Source: Fibrobacter sp. (GTDB taxonomy: Bacteria > Fibrobacterota > Chitinivibrionia > Chitinivibrionales > Chitinispirillaceae). Taken from it: a stretch of 34,214 bases of DNA. Position 1 is the first letter of the stretch; each line of letters opens with the position of its first letter. Positions 26,542-33,847 of the stretch are shown piece after piece. A model generated the notes under the pieces. It did no database searches. It was given only the letters and a program-made list of their open reading frames with translations, and was not told where the DNA came from. Location: assembly GCA_012523595.1 (NCBI GenBank), contig JAAYIG010000050.1:1-34214 (forward strand), given 5' to 3'. A program made the position numbers and the translations under genes.

Positions 26542-28728
26542 ATGGGAAAAATCTGGACATTATTGCTGGTTTGCTCTCTTGGCATCTTATCATTTCAGCA
26601 AGGGGCTCTCGCACAGTATGATGATTTCGGGGGCGACTTGGATGATTGGAATGATGCCGATCTGGAAGCTTTAGAAAGCGAATTCGATCTGGAAGGGGAA
26701 TCAACACCTCCCCCTGCTCCGGCAAAGAGTACTCCCGCTCCTGAAAAGCAACCCTCAGTGGAAAAAACCGAGGCACCAAAGCCTGCTGCTGTCACAACTC
26801 AGCCGCAGCCTGCCACACCCACACCGAGTTCATCTATAAGCACTACACCTGCTCCGGCGCCCGCACCAGCTCCGGTTTCTACACCTGCGCCCTCTCCGGC
26901 ACCTTCTCTTTCCATTCCTACTGTTACATCAGGTACTGCTGTTCTGAGAGCCGGGCCTCCTCAGATCCTTATCACAAGACCTGTTTACGCCCCTTACTCA
27001 ACCGAAGAAAAAACCATGTATATTGCCGCTGTATCTGAAGCTTATTTTCATTTGAAAATTGGTGCACTGCCGGGTATTCAGGTGATATCGCAGGAGAAGA
27101 TAGCTAACAATGTTCAATACTTCAGAGATTTCTCCCGTCGTATTTCCAGAACTTCCTATATAGATGCAGCAAAGAAACTGGGCGCCACTTATCTGTTTTA
27201 TCAGGAATATGAACCTCAGGGCAAAAAGGTTAAATTCAATCTGGAGCTTTATTCTATTGCCGAGAACAAAAGGCTAACCTCCAGTACCCAGGAATTTGCT
27301 ATCCAGGAGATTGAAAACGGATTGTTTGATTGTGTAAACGAGATTGCGACCGCTCTGGTTGGTACTATTCCCTCAGACGTACAGACGATCCTGGCAACTG
27401 ATGTACTTGGTAAAAATTCAAAGGCGATTGAAACATTTGGAAATCAAATCGTTTCTGTAGGTGATTTTTCCCAGAAAAGAGCGGAAAATGCGGTTAATGG
27501 CTTTGAAAAGCTGGTCAATCAGAATTCTCAGATGCATGCAGCAAGGTTTATTACAGCCGCTATCTGCTCCAGAGCAAAGCAGTATGATAAAGCTATTAGT
27601 CACCAGAAAAAGCTTATCTCCACTTTTGGCAGTTCATATCCGGCTCTCTACCTGCAGTTAGCTTCATACTATCGTCAGGGCGGCAAATACAATGATGCGC
27701 TGGATGCTGCAGAGCAGGCTATGAGTGAAAATTCGTTGGAACTTCCCGCAAAGGCTGAAATTGCAAGAATTCATGAGGCCAAAGGGGATTTGAGCAGAGC
27801 CAAGAGTGAATATCTCTCTGTACTTGAAAAGGGCGGAGAAGATGGAGAAATCTATTTCCAGCTTGCTTTGGTCAGCATTGGTCTTAATGATCTTTCCGGC
27901 AGCTCCAGCTATTTATCCAAAGCGGCTTCTGCAGGACGGGAACTGGACAGAGGTGATTATTATGACCTTGGTTTAAGGTATGCAGCTCTGGGGAGCGCAA
28001 ACGATCAGGCAATAGAGGCGTTCAGAAAAAGTCTTGGTATTCAGCAGGATAATGAAGATGCCTGGAGGCAGATGGCTGAATTGTACTCAAGAATGCGTCA
28101 GGACAGTGCAGCAGCAGAATGTTACATAAGCCTCTTCCATATCAATAACGAAGCCTACAAAGATTATCTGCCCAAGGCAGGAATGATGTTTGAAGGGTTG
28201 GGGATGACTGAACGCGCCAAAGATGTTTACTCGCTCTTTCTGGCCAGAAGATATACAGATGTGGAAGTTTCTGTGAGACTGGCAAAGATCGAGGTTCAGG
28301 AGGGAAATTGTAAGAGAGCTGTTGAGCTTGTTGATGGAATGGACACTCTCCCCTCAGTGGGAATGGAAGTTAAAAGAATAATGGAGCAGTGCGGCCAGCC
28401 GGAACGCAGAGTAGTTGTAGCTACCGGAACAGGAGACAAAAAATGGGTTCCTGTTTTTATCTGGAGAGTTGCCTCAGGTGTTCTCACAGCGGGTGCTATA
28501 GGAGTAGGGTATTTCTGCGATATGCAGGTAGCAGAAAAATACGATCAATATCAACAGGATAAGGAAAAAGGTAAAGGCGATTATGGCAATTATGTTTATA
28601 TAAATGATCTACACAATCAGATCGAGAAGTGGAAGAATTACCGAAACTATAGCTACATCGGTGCTGGTATTGCAGGGTTAAGTTTCGCGGTTTCTATCCC
28701 TTTACCCATTATCTTTTCTAATCGTTGA
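26542..28728 (+). CDS. Secreted TPR protein with acidic and Pro/Ala-rich N-terminus
   Basis: 728 residues. A signal peptide ends near residue 25 (SFQQGALA-QYDD). An Asp/Glu-rich stretch (26-54) and a Pro/Ala/Thr-rich flexible linker (about 55-130) follow. A domain at about 135-275 (ILITRPVYAPYSTEEKTMYI, DAAKKLGATYLFYQEYEP) resembles the periplasmic CsgG/FlgO/TolB-N-like anticodon-fold group. TPR-like helical repeats cover about 325-610. Two hydrophobic segments near 637-655 and 706-725 end the chain, so it is anchored in a membrane with the TPRs probably periplasmic. AGGAAGGG precedes the ATG. The lipoprotein gene starts 8 nt after its stop. The function is unknown, perhaps envelope assembly. 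Confidence 0.75.
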   Translation: MGKIWTLLLVCSLGILSFQQGALAQYDDFGGDLDDWNDADLEALESEFDLEGESTPPPAPAKSTPAPEKQPSVEKTEAPKPAAVTTQPQPATPTPSSSISTTPAPAPAPAPVSTPAPSPAPSLSIPTVTSGTAVLRAGPPQILITRPVYAPYSTEEKTMYIAAVSEAYFHLKIGALPGIQVISQEKIANNVQYFRDFSRRISRTSYIDAAKKLGATYLFYQEYEPQGKKVKFNLELYSIAENKRLTSSTQEFAIQEIENGLFDCVNEIATALVGTIPSDVQTILATDVLGKNSKAIETFGNQIVSVGDFSQKRAENAVNGFEKLVNQNSQMHAARFITAAICSRAKQYDKAISHQKKLISTFGSSYPALYLQLASYYRQGGKYNDALDAAEQAMSENSLELPAKAEIARIHEAKGDLSRAKSEYLSVLEKGGEDGEIYFQLALVSIGLNDLSGSSSYLSKAASAGRELDRGDYYDLGLRYAALGSANDQAIEAFRKSLGIQQDNEDAWRQMAELYSRMRQDSAAAECYISLFHINNEAYKDYLPKAGMMFEGLGMTERAKDVYSLFLARRYTDVEVSVRLAKIEVQEGNCKRAVELVDGMDTLPSVGMEVKRIMEQCGQPERRVVVATGTGDKKWVPVFIWRVASGVLTAGAIGVGYFCDMQVAEKYDQYQQDKEKGKGDYGNYVYINDLHNQIEKWKNYRNYSYIGAGIAGLSFAVSIPLPIIFSNR

Positions 28729-28736
28729 GGTGGAAT

Positions 28737-30596
28737 ATGCGAAAGAAAACTGGATTATTGCTGGCTCTCTTATCTCTGTTAGCGGTGATGAGTTGTACCG
28801 ATGTTCCATTCGATCATCCCCTGGATGCTCAAGGGAGTAATTTCATAGGAAAGAATAACCCGGATTTGCTCCTAGATGAAGATGGGAATGGAATACCATA
28901 TTTTCTCGAAGATGATGACGGGGATGGGATACCAAATTATAAAGACCCGGATAATGACACTATAAAACCGGTGATTACCCTGACTGGTGAAATGACAGTC
29001 TATATCAAAGTCAAAGATCCTGAAAAAAAGGTGGAGCTCTATTCCAATATCAAATCCGGCTACTGCAGCGCGGTTGATGATATAGATGGAGATATCACCA
29101 GTGAGATTAAAATCACCCATAATATTTCAGTTTTTATTCCGGGGACATATCAGATGACTTACACAGTCTCGGACAGGGCATTCAATGCTGCTGACCCGGT
29201 AATCCGTACTTTTGTGGTAGTCCCTGAATCAGTAGTAGATACTTCCGGCCCGGTGATCAGTCTTAACGGCCTTCCCGAAGTAACAATTTACCAGGGAACG
29301 GAATATAATGAACGCGGAGCAGAAGCTTATGATATCGGTGATGGCCAGCCTTGCGCAGTTACAACAAGTGGAGAAGTAAATACTGCTGTTATTGGAAGGT
29401 ATGAAATAACATACACTGCAGTGGACTCTAAAGGCAATGTTTCTTCTATAAAGCGTACTGTAGTTGTGCAAGCGGTACATGAAGAAGACAATATTCCGCC
29501 AGTTATTACTCTCAATCCACCGGACTCCGTTTTCCTAGAATTGGGTCAAGCATTCGTTGATCCGGGAGCCACAGCAATAGACAACAAAGACGAAAATATT
29601 ACCAACAAAATCCAGGTAACCAATCCGGTCAAAGTCGACAGTGCTGCAGTTTACTGGGTGATTTACACTGTAACTGATGAGGCCGGTAACTTCACATCAA
29701 AACGCAGATACGTAAAGGTGGGTGGTGGAGGCGATTTCACTCCACCGGATCTTACTCTGATTGGTGAAGACTCTATGGCCATAGCAGTTGGAGCAGATTT
29801 TGTTGATCCTGGGTATACAGCCGTTGATGATGTTGATGGGATAATCACCAATCAGGTTACCAAAGATCCTCCTACAATCAATACAAGTGTCGAGGGACTA
29901 CACATTATTACATACACGGTATCTGATGCTGCGGGTAATGTCACACAAAGAACAAGGAAAGTGATGGTTTCCAGCACAATCACTCTTGATCAGGTACCCC
30001 CTGTGATAAAACTCCTGGGCGATAATCCGGATACGGTAACAGTTGGAAAGAGTTGGACAGACCCTGGCTGTACTGCTACCGATAACATGGATGGGACAAT
30101 TACCTATAATGTCAAGAAAGAGGGTGAAGTCAATACCCAGGTAGTGGGAGAATACACAATAACTTACTCTGTCAGCGACAAAGCTGGAAATAAGACTGTA
30201 GTAACCAGAACAGTTATTGTAACGGCGGTTGTCAGCCTTTTCCAGAAATACGGTGTCCCATCTCCAGACCCTCTTCCGGCCGTTGGTAATGCCCAGTATA
30301 AGAACCACACTATCGAGGGTGATGCTGATCCCGATATGCTTTATACTGTTACCTCATTTACTTTCAACTGGGATCCAGGACAGAACAAAATTTACAGTTT
30401 TGCATTTAATTACGGTGTTTCTCCATACTACAAGAACTTCGAACCTGAACACAATTTCAATTCTCCAAAGCCCAAATTCACACTTGAGGACTCAGAGGTG
30501 GATGGTCTTGATGGAGAATACTATATCGTAATGCAGGATGAAAACTGTATCTGGGTAAGAACAGACGGCAGCTTCGCCATAATCTGGGAGCCATAA
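28737..30596 (+). CDS. Lipoprotein with Asp-rich calcium-type repeats and five Ig-like (DUF5011/HYR-like) domains
   Basis: 619 residues from ATG 28737, preceded by GAGGTGG. The frame also opens at TTG 28725, which is less likely. The signal ends in a lipobox (LLAVMSC, Cys20). Next comes a thrombospondin-3-like acidic stretch (DEDGNGIPYFLEDDDGDGIP) that probably binds calcium. Five repeats of about 80 residues follow, each opening like PPVITL and closing like YTVSDAAGN...R.V.V, the DUF5011/HYR beta-sandwich. The last 110 residues are unique and rich in Tyr, Asn and Asp. It is likely surface-exposed and adhesive or structural. It is co-transcribed with the secreted TPR protein and ends just before a strong terminator. 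Confidence 0.85.
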   Translation: MRKKTGLLLALLSLLAVMSCTDVPFDHPLDAQGSNFIGKNNPDLLLDEDGNGIPYFLEDDDGDGIPNYKDPDNDTIKPVITLTGEMTVYIKVKDPEKKVELYSNIKSGYCSAVDDIDGDITSEIKITHNISVFIPGTYQMTYTVSDRAFNAADPVIRTFVVVPESVVDTSGPVISLNGLPEVTIYQGTEYNERGAEAYDIGDGQPCAVTTSGEVNTAVIGRYEITYTAVDSKGNVSSIKRTVVVQAVHEEDNIPPVITLNPPDSVFLELGQAFVDPGATAIDNKDENITNKIQVTNPVKVDSAAVYWVIYTVTDEAGNFTSKRRYVKVGGGGDFTPPDLTLIGEDSMAIAVGADFVDPGYTAVDDVDGIITNQVTKDPPTINTSVEGLHIITYTVSDAAGNVTQRTRKVMVSSTITLDQVPPVIKLLGDNPDTVTVGKSWTDPGCTATDNMDGTITYNVKKEGEVNTQVVGEYTITYSVSDKAGNKTVVTRTVIVTAVVSLFQKYGVPSPDPLPAVGNAQYKNHTIEGDADPDMLYTVTSFTFNWDPGQNKIYSFAFNYGVSPYYKNFEPEHNFNSPKPKFTLEDSEVDGLDGEYYIVMQDENCIWVRTDGSFAIIWEP

Positions 30597-30613
30597 GCTC
30601 TTTATAAAAACAG

Positions 30614-30640
30614 GGGCGCTTTAAAGCGCCCTTTTTTTTT
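30614..30640 (+). terminator. Rho-independent terminator of the TPR/lipoprotein operon
   Basis: The perfect 18-nt palindrome GGGCGCTTTAAAGCGCCC (30614-30631) is followed by nine T residues. It lies 18 nt after the lipoprotein stop. The stop codon of the convergent gene (30623-30621) is inside the stem. On the minus strand the A-run precedes the stem, so it terminates mainly plus-strand transcripts. Confidence 0.93.
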
Positions 30641-31175
30641 CTTCTGCCCTGATATATTCTTCCAGACTTTCTGCAAATTCATCCAGTTTCTCTCTCAGAA
30701 TCTTCAGGTAAAACCAGTTAATGGATTTATCAAGAGTAACATTCTGAATAAAGCTCAGAACAGATATTTCATCTTCTCTGATAACACTGTAACTAGCATG
30801 GTAATCGAGAATACGGGGAAAAAGTTTACTGTTCTGTCTGGACTCGATCATCTCAATTTTCACCATCGAGCTCTCAGGCAGGAAAATCCGCCTGTAAACA
30901 GACCTGCTGGAATAGAACAGATATTTTATAAGAATTTCAATATCGTAGTGTCTTTCCCCGGTACTAAGTAGTTTCTGATCCGATGCATCAGTGGAGTAAA
31001 GCTTAACATGCTTGAAGTCGTAAAGCAGGAAGAGCAGAGAGTCAGTCTGAAGACTGCTGTTCAGGGTAAATTTGTAAGTGAATTCATTTTCTGAGTGTAT
31101 GAAAACGGGTGAATTAATATGAGAAATTACCGGGAGAGCTGAAAGAAAGTATAAGAACGCAGCAAAACGCATCAT
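30621..31175 (-). CDS. Secreted protein of unknown function
   Basis: 184 residues from ATG 31175 (tandem ATG at 31172), with CAGGAG upstream. The frame is open to 31229, but that extension removes the signal peptide from the N-terminus. A signal sequence MMRFAAFLYFLSALPVISHI is followed by a mixed alpha/beta region with many Tyr, Ser and Leu residues and a charged helical C-terminus (LREKLDEFAESLEEYIRAEE). I recognise no family. The last codons run through the terminator of the convergent operon. It is probably periplasmic or attached to the envelope. Confidence 0.65.
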   Translation of the reverse strand: MMRFAAFLYFLSALPVISHINSPVFIHSENEFTYKFTLNSSLQTDSLLFLLYDFKHVKLYSTDASDQKLLSTGERHYDIEILIKYLFYSSRSVYRRIFLPESSMVKIEMIESRQNSKLFPRILDYHASYSVIREDEISVLSFIQNVTLDKSINWFYLKILREKLDEFAESLEEYIRAEEKKRAL

Positions 31176-31347
31176 TGATCTCCTGTCCGGAACCAAATTC
31201 CGGAACAGGGCAGATTTTAATTTCCGCACCTGGTGAATTGTGTTTCTTGTTTTATTTCTGGAATCAAAATGTGTGCCTTAGATTCCAATTGTTATCGAAG
31301 AAAATTTCTACAGCAATATTAACCCTACTGGGCTCGTATAACTTATA

Positions 31348-31432
31348 GCGGTAAGGTAATACCGCAACCTCCTTCTTAAGGGTGAAGGTGCATGAAACCC
31401 CCGGTCGGAAAAAACTGAACGGGGGTTTTTTA
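31348..31432 (+). ncRNA. Three-hairpin structured RNA, copy A
   Basis: Hairpin 1 is GCGGTA-AGGTAA-TACCGC (31348-31365), 6 bp with a 6-nt loop. Hairpin 2 is CCTTC-TTAAGGGT-GAAGG (31371-31388) inside the conserved core CCTCCTTCTTAAGGGTGAAG (from 31368). Hairpin 3 is a rho-independent terminator, CCCCCG (31398-31403) with CGGGGG (31420-31425) and a T-run. The core is shared with copies B and C, while both flanking hairpins differ completely in sequence and keep their shape. No gene follows on this strand, so it is likely a free small RNA. A short ATG frame at 31391 (MKPPVGKN) is not kept in B or C. Confidence 0.65.
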
Positions 31433-31540
31433 TTATTTATAAGATCGAAGCTGGGATTTGAGGTACCGAGGCATTAGATGCCAAATACTGGTTCTATTCT
31501 TGAGGAGATGAAAATGGGATGTTCTAAATAGGCTTCTGAT
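31433..31540. other. Spacer with no recognised feature
   Basis: About 110 nt between RNA copy A and the duplicated block. No open frame with a ribosome-binding site was seen. Confidence 0.4.
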
Positions 31541-31570
31541 TTACCTCAAAGGTAAAACAGTGACTGTTAA
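31541..31570 (+). repeat. REP-like element (unit 1, first)
   Basis: TTACCTCAAAGGTAAAACAG then TGACTG. TTACCT and AGGTAA can pair as a short hairpin, followed by the family's AGTGACT tail. Confidence 0.6.
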
Positions 31571-31665
31571 ATAACTGATTTACTTGCATGTCTAAATCAA
31601 GAAAAAGCACAGAGTTTTCTTTCTGTTAGAATGTTTTAGAAATTTTGAGGGTGAGAAATGACAAA

Positions 31666-31690
31666 TTACCTCAGAGATGAAATAGTGATC
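31666..31690 (+). repeat. REP-like element (unit 1, second)
   Basis: TTACCTCAGAGATGAAATAG then TGATC. It has the same CCTC-A-GAG core and AGTGA tail as the other family members. Confidence 0.6.
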
Positions 31691-31814
31691 TTTCCACTTT
31701 CCGAAGCAAGTAATATGGCTTGGGTATTTCGGGATTGCTATTTTGAGGAATTTTTCATGGATCGATATCCCAAAACAAGACACAATAATTCCACATAACA
31801 TGCGAATTAATTAT

Positions 31815-31906
31815 GGTGACTGAAAGGTCACCACTTCACATGCCTCCTTCTATAGGGTGAAGGTGCACGAGGCCCTTGCTGAGCTACGGTTCGGCAAGGG
31901 TTTTTT
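31815..31906 (+). ncRNA. Three-hairpin structured RNA, copy B
   Basis: Hairpin 1 is GGTGAC-TGAAAG-GTCACC (31815-31832). Hairpin 2 is CCTTC-TATAGGGT-GAAGG (31846-31863). The terminator hairpin is CCCTTGC (31873-31879) with GCAAGGG (31894-31900) and six T residues. The linker between hairpins 1 and 2 is 10 nt here and 2 nt in copy A. A 15-codon frame from ATG 31814 (MVTERSPLHMPPSIG) overlaps hairpins 1 and 2 but is absent from copy A, so RNA structure is the better explanation. The 60 nt upstream are conserved in copy C and may contain the promoter. Confidence 0.65.
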
Positions 31907-31910
31907 ATTA

Positions 31911-32032
31911 TTAAGGTATCTCACTGATCAAAGATAATGTGTATCGTAGCAGGTCACGGGAGTTAGGTAAAACACGCCTTAACGCTTCATCAGCACTGAA
32001 CCAGGAAGGATCTCTCCCCGGCTCACCCTTCC
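31911..32032 (-). pseudogene. 3'-terminal fragment of a Nudix hydrolase gene (duplicated)
   Basis: The minus strand encodes EPGRDPSWFSADEALRRVLP and on to a stop at 31913-31911, matching the last 37 residues or so of the Nudix gene at 32443-32847. The few differences are conservative (Glu/Asp, Gln/Arg, His/Tyr). The Nudix box and start are absent, so it is a dead fragment left by the tandem duplication. Confidence 0.88.
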
Positions 32033-32035
32033 AAT

Positions 32036-32065
32036 TTACCTCAGAGGTAACACAGTGACTGATAA
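32036..32065 (+). repeat. REP-like element (unit 2, first)
   Basis: TTACCTCAGAGGTAACACAG then TGACTG. TTACCTC and GAGGTAA are perfect complements around a single A, giving a 7-bp palindromic core. Confidence 0.65.
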
Positions 32066-32163
32066 ATAACTGATTTGCCTGAATGTTTGAATCGAGGTAA
32101 AAATACGGAGTTACCTTTTTGTAAGAACGTTTAGAAATTTTGAGGCTAAAAATGGTTGTTAAA

Positions 32164-32187
32164 TTACCTCAGAGATGAAATAGTGCT
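32164..32187 (+). repeat. REP-like element (unit 2, second)
   Basis: TTACCTCAGAGATGAAATAG then TGC. It is identical to the core of the 31666 element. Confidence 0.6.
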
Positions 32188-32347
32188 TCAACATGCACCA
32201 AGGTCTTAAGCGATTAACCACTATTTCTATCTTCCAAACCAGGCAATTAAGGCATGGGCTTTGGGGAATTGCTATTGTAAGGAACTTTTCATGGATCGGT
32301 ATCGAAAACAAGACACAATAATTCCATACAACATGCGAATTTAATAT

Positions 32348-32438
32348 GGTGACTGAAAGGTCGCCACTTCACATGCCTCCTTCTATAGGGTGAAGGTGCA
32401 CGAGGCCCTTGCTGAACTACGGTTCGGCAAGGGTTTTT
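32348..32438 (+). ncRNA. Three-hairpin structured RNA, copy C
   Basis: Hairpin 1 is GGTGAC-TGAAAG-GTCGCC (32348-32365). The single change from copy B (A to G in the 3' arm) turns a U-A pair into a U-G wobble, so the stem is kept. Hairpin 2 is CCTTC-TATAGGGT-GAAGG (32379-32396). The terminator is CCCTTGC (32406-32412) with GCAAGGG (32427-32433) and five T residues. The element ends 5 nt before the stop codon of the convergent Nudix gene, so its terminator may also protect that gene from plus-strand read-through. Confidence 0.65.
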
Positions 32439-32442
32439 ATAA

Positions 32443-32847
32443 TTAAGGTATCTCGCTGATCAAAGATAGAGTGTGTTGCAGCAGATCACGGGAGTTAGGT
32501 AAAACACGCCTTAATGCTTCCTCAGCACTGAACCAGGAAGGCTCTCTCCCCGGCTCACCCATTCCGGAGGTTTTAAGAAACCTGAAGAGAAAAAAAACGA
32601 CTTCATAGTTTTTCCCCCCGAAACAGTAGTTAAGAATACCAGTTTTTTTAACAATTTCTCCCTCTATGCCGGCTTCTTCGTAAAGTTCCCGCCTGGAGGC
32701 TTCTTCCTCGGATTCTCCGTCTTCCAGATGTCCTTTGGGGAATACCCACTTAGTGGGATCCTTTTTAGACCGTATTAGCAGAATTTTAACCTGCCGGTCG
32801 ATAATCCTGAAGACAATCGCACCAGCCTGGTGGACAGGGATTTTCAT
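32443..32847 (-). CDS. Nudix hydrolase (MutT / Ap4A-hydrolase-like)
   Basis: 134 residues from ATG 32847 (MKIPVHQAGAIVFR). A TTG at 32877 opens the frame but adds no family sequence. The Nudix box is perfect: GHLEDGESEEEASRREL then YEEAGIEG (G-x5-E-x7-REL-x-EE-x-G-I). KWVFPKGHLEDGE, KILLIRSKKDP and the terminal WFSAEEAL fit the diadenosine-polyphosphate/NUDT2-like branch, which clears Ap4A or capped nucleotides. The substrate is inferred only. There is no clear ribosome-binding site. Its last codons are duplicated at 31911-32032. GerW lies 31 nt upstream on the same strand. Confidence 0.92.
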   Translation of the reverse strand: MKIPVHQAGAIVFRIIDRQVKILLIRSKKDPTKWVFPKGHLEDGESEEEASRRELYEEAGIEGEIVKKTGILNYCFGGKNYEVVFFLFRFLKTSGMGEPGREPSWFSAEEALRRVLPNSRDLLQHTLSLISEIP

Positions 32848-32878
32848 GGTTAAAAAAATAGTATATCCGGGGTCCAAA

Positions 32879-33319
32879 TTATCGTGATTTTTTTGATCTT
32901 CCCAGCATCTGCAAAAATACTAATACCATGCTTCCTAAGGCAGTGATCAGTGCTATCGATACCTTTGTAAAATCGAGTACTGGAGCCACTGTTGTTCCTT
33001 TCGGACCAATGCTTATGGTTGCCACCGGTCGTGCCAGAGAAACGCCTCCCCCCCCTCCTCCACTTCCTGCACTACTCTGTTCCTTTATATCTCTTTCGCC
33101 TTTTGCAGGATAGTTCCCGTAGCCTTTTCCATACCCTATCCCCATCGCAACAGATACTTCTGAGGCTGTAATTACAGTGTACTCTCCTACTGTCAGTGGC
33201 TGCCCAAAGACAGAGTCTACATGAGCAACAGCGATGAATTGCTCAAATACCTCTCTGGCATCCTCATTATTCTGTACATCATAAGTTGTGAAAGCATTCT
33301 TTTCCTTTTTCTCATCCAT
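32879..33319 (-). CDS. GerW/YtfJ-family protein with C-terminal membrane anchor
   Basis: 146 residues from ATG 33319 (MDEKKEKNAF), preceded by AGGATGC. The frame starts earlier at 33340 but overlaps the upstream gene more. The family pattern is VDSVFGQPLTVGEYTVITAS, then a glycine-rich GIGYGKGYG and a GSGGGGGG run, then a VSLARPVATISI strand. A hydrophobic helix (VSIALITALGSMVLVFLQML) ends the chain. In Bacillus the homologue (YtfJ/GerW) is needed for spore germination, but relatives are common in non-sporulating bacteria, where the role is unknown. It overlaps the small membrane protein gene by 8 nt, so the two are coupled. Confidence 0.85.
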   Translation of the reverse strand: MDEKKEKNAFTTYDVQNNEDAREVFEQFIAVAHVDSVFGQPLTVGEYTVITASEVSVAMGIGYGKGYGNYPAKGERDIKEQSSAGSGGGGGGVSLARPVATISIGPKGTTVAPVLDFTKVSIALITALGSMVLVFLQMLGRSKKSR

Positions 33320-33572
33320 ACTTCTGCATCCTTTTTGCAAATGTTAATATCAGCAGACTTAAAAGAAATGACCCAATCTGTATTAAGCGGGTAATATCTA
33401 TGATTATTTTTTTCTGTACTTTTCCGTTCAGGGATGTCCTGATAAAGGCAGGTATGATAAAAGCACCTGAAAATGAACCAGCTTTCAAGACAATAGCGTT
33501 TGAGTGGAGGTAAATCTCTCCCATCACTCCTGGAATGTCTATTCGTTTATAGTCACTAATCCATTTGAGCAT
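33312..33572 (-). CDS. Small membrane protein upstream of GerW
   Basis: 86 residues. TGGAGAATAG immediately before ATG 33572 is a good ribosome-binding site. The N-terminal two thirds read as strands (GEIYLHSNAIVLKAGSFSGA and on), and a hydrophobic segment (LIQIGSFLLSLLILTF) with a basic tail (AKRMQKYG) ends it. I recognise no family. In Firmicutes a DUF2953 membrane protein often precedes ytfJ, but this is much shorter and I see no clear similarity. The 8-nt overlap with gerW suggests a shared role at the membrane. Confidence 0.7.
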   Translation of the reverse strand: MLKWISDYKRIDIPGVMGEIYLHSNAIVLKAGSFSGAFIIPAFIRTSLNGKVQKKIIIDITRLIQIGSFLLSLLILTFAKRMQKYG

Positions 33573-33676
33573 CTATTCTCCAGTTTTCAATTGTTAGAAG
33601 GTTTGAGGTCTTACAAAAGGTAAGCAAGTTTTGTGCCCATGGGGGTTGAAGTCACGTATTCATCTTTCTGAGATCC

Positions 33677-33699
33677 TTACCTCAGAGGTGAAACAGTGG
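33677..33699 (+). repeat. REP-like element
   Basis: TTACCTCAGAGGTGAAACAG then TGG. CCTC and GAGG pair around one A, and TTA/TGA extend the stem with one G-U pair. Confidence 0.65.
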
Positions 33700-33754
33700 C
33701 ATAGGAATTTTAGGCAATAAGTCATCTCTGGGGTCATTCTCCTTCTGTGATGCT

Positions 33755-33797
33755 CTCACCCCGGAGGTGACTTTTTGACTTAATTCAACAGGTCACC
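33755..33797 (+). repeat. REP-like element, two-hairpin form
   Basis: TCACC-CCGGA-GGTGA (33756-33770) is followed by TGAC (33776) and GTCA (33792), which pair around TTAATTCAACAG. This is the same two-stem plan as the 24397 unit. Confidence 0.55.
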
Positions 33798-33847
33798 AAT
33801 AAAGAGGTGAAATCTTCCCTTCTTGCGAGATAACATAGTGATATGTG

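Larger units (their letters stand above)
31541..32032. repeat. Tandem duplication, unit 1 (diverged)
   Basis: This unit of about 490 nt matches 32036-32565 from end to end in the same order: a REP-like element, a stretch ending TTTTAGAAATTTTGAGG, a second REP-like element, the segment CATGGATCG...AAACAAGACACAATAATTCC, the three-hairpin RNA, and the 3' end of a Nudix gene. The two units are directly adjacent. Similarity is highest over the RNA and the Nudix end and lower in the first half, so the event is not recent or the halves evolve at different rates. Confidence 0.88.
32036..32565. repeat. Tandem duplication, unit 2
   Basis: The counterpart of 31541-32032, about 530 nt. It contains REP-like elements, a three-hairpin RNA copy and the 3' end of the intact Nudix gene. 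It is longer than unit 1, mostly from extra sequence around 32190-32260. Confidence 0.88.

Noticed and set aside
31348-31432. T-box or other known riboswitch because of AGGGTG before a terminator
   Set aside because: The T-box antiterminator signature (AGGGTGGNACCGCG) is not present, there is no specifier stem, and no gene follows on the plus strand.
31814-31861. Leader peptide MVTERSPLHMPPSIG overlapping the RNA
   Set aside because: It is absent from copy A and has no ribosome-binding site. The only B/C difference is explained equally well by a preserved stem pair.
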